53,966 nt of DNA from Pseudomonadota bacterium. GTDB lineage: Bacteria > Desulfobacterota > Desulfobulbia > Desulfobulbales > Desulfocapsaceae. Position numbers and translations under genes: made by a program. Positions 53,757 through 53,966 of this stretch are shown piece after piece (position 1 is the stretch's first letter; each line of letters starts with the position of its first letter). A model generated the notes under the pieces. That model made no database searches, was not told where the DNA came from, and saw nothing but the letters and a program-made list of their open reading frames with translations. Location of the stretch: NCBI GenBank assembly GCA_023412495.1, contig JAEYNP010000087.1, forward strand, positions 1 to 53,966, read 5' to 3'.

Positions 53757-53966
53757 GGTGTTGCACGCATGTTTGTTGCGTTTATCTCTGTAATATTCTC
53801 AAAGATGTTTGAGCAATCATACCCCTTCCATCTTTTCTTCTTGACTGATCTTTCCCGATCAAGTAGTTTGCCGCGGTCCTGTCGATGAGGGGACGCGCTG
53901 CCCGTTGCAAGAGGTTAATCGGACAGCCGATCTTCGAATTGAAGGACAAAAAGAGTAAAAAAGAGA
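53757..53966. other. Window end, no feature seen
   Basis: The last 210 bases contain no supported reading frame. The final 30 bases are purine-rich and could precede a gene outside the window. Confidence 0.4.

Overview
The window is about 54 kb of a GC-rich bacterial chromosome. It most likely comes from a sulfate-reducing or related Desulfobacterota lineage (Desulfobulbales-like). That placement is inferred from gene content: a complex I cluster without its NADH-oxidising module, a pentaheme NrfA nitrite reductase, many multi-PAS hybrid histidine kinases, and dispersed hairpin repeats. No 16S or other decisive marker is present.

Layout. Positions 1-10,130: a recC-recB-recD operon on the minus strand, with ACTGAGG-type heptamer repeats at both ends. 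A small membrane protein lies upstream of recC, and a divergent unrecognised gene shares a CATATG start junction with it. 10,130-14,700: a universal stress protein and a MOSC-domain protein, then an accessory stretch with an AT-rich isochorismatase-family hydrolase, a 165-bp palindromic MITE-like element, a GNAT acetyltransferase, a Fic remnant and a TIR-domain protein. 14,800-22,900: signalling genes, namely a very large hybrid kinase broken by a one-base frameshift, and an apparent operon of FecR-domain protein, OmpA-like lipoprotein and CHASE2 hybrid kinase. 23,200-26,530: an AbiEii-type nucleotidyltransferase with a small partner gene, a DinB-fold protein, a LysR regulator and a DUF3047 protein. 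26,800-30,700: an orphan nrfA and an unusual 655-residue protein that joins a Clp1/Grc3-like P-loop kinase domain to an RNase Z-like metallo-beta-lactamase domain.

30,760-35,840: a minus-strand housekeeping run (hisB, lipoprotein, ttcA, DUF89, asnS, ubiE/menG). 36,000-39,050: tRNA-Gly(GCC), rplM-rpsI, argC and truA. 39,070-51,800: a LysR regulator divergent from a complex I operon (nuoA B C D H I J K, two MrpD/NuoL-like antiporter subunits with a two-helix protein between them, nuoM, nuoN). A Ste24-type M48 protease and a small membrane coiled-coil protein close the window.

The most notable items are the Clp1-like/RNase Z fusion, the complex I variant with four antiporter-like subunits and no NuoEFG, the FecR/OmpA/CHASE2 signalling set, the frameshifted kinase, and several repeat families. 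Names rest on motif recognition and gene order; no database search was run.
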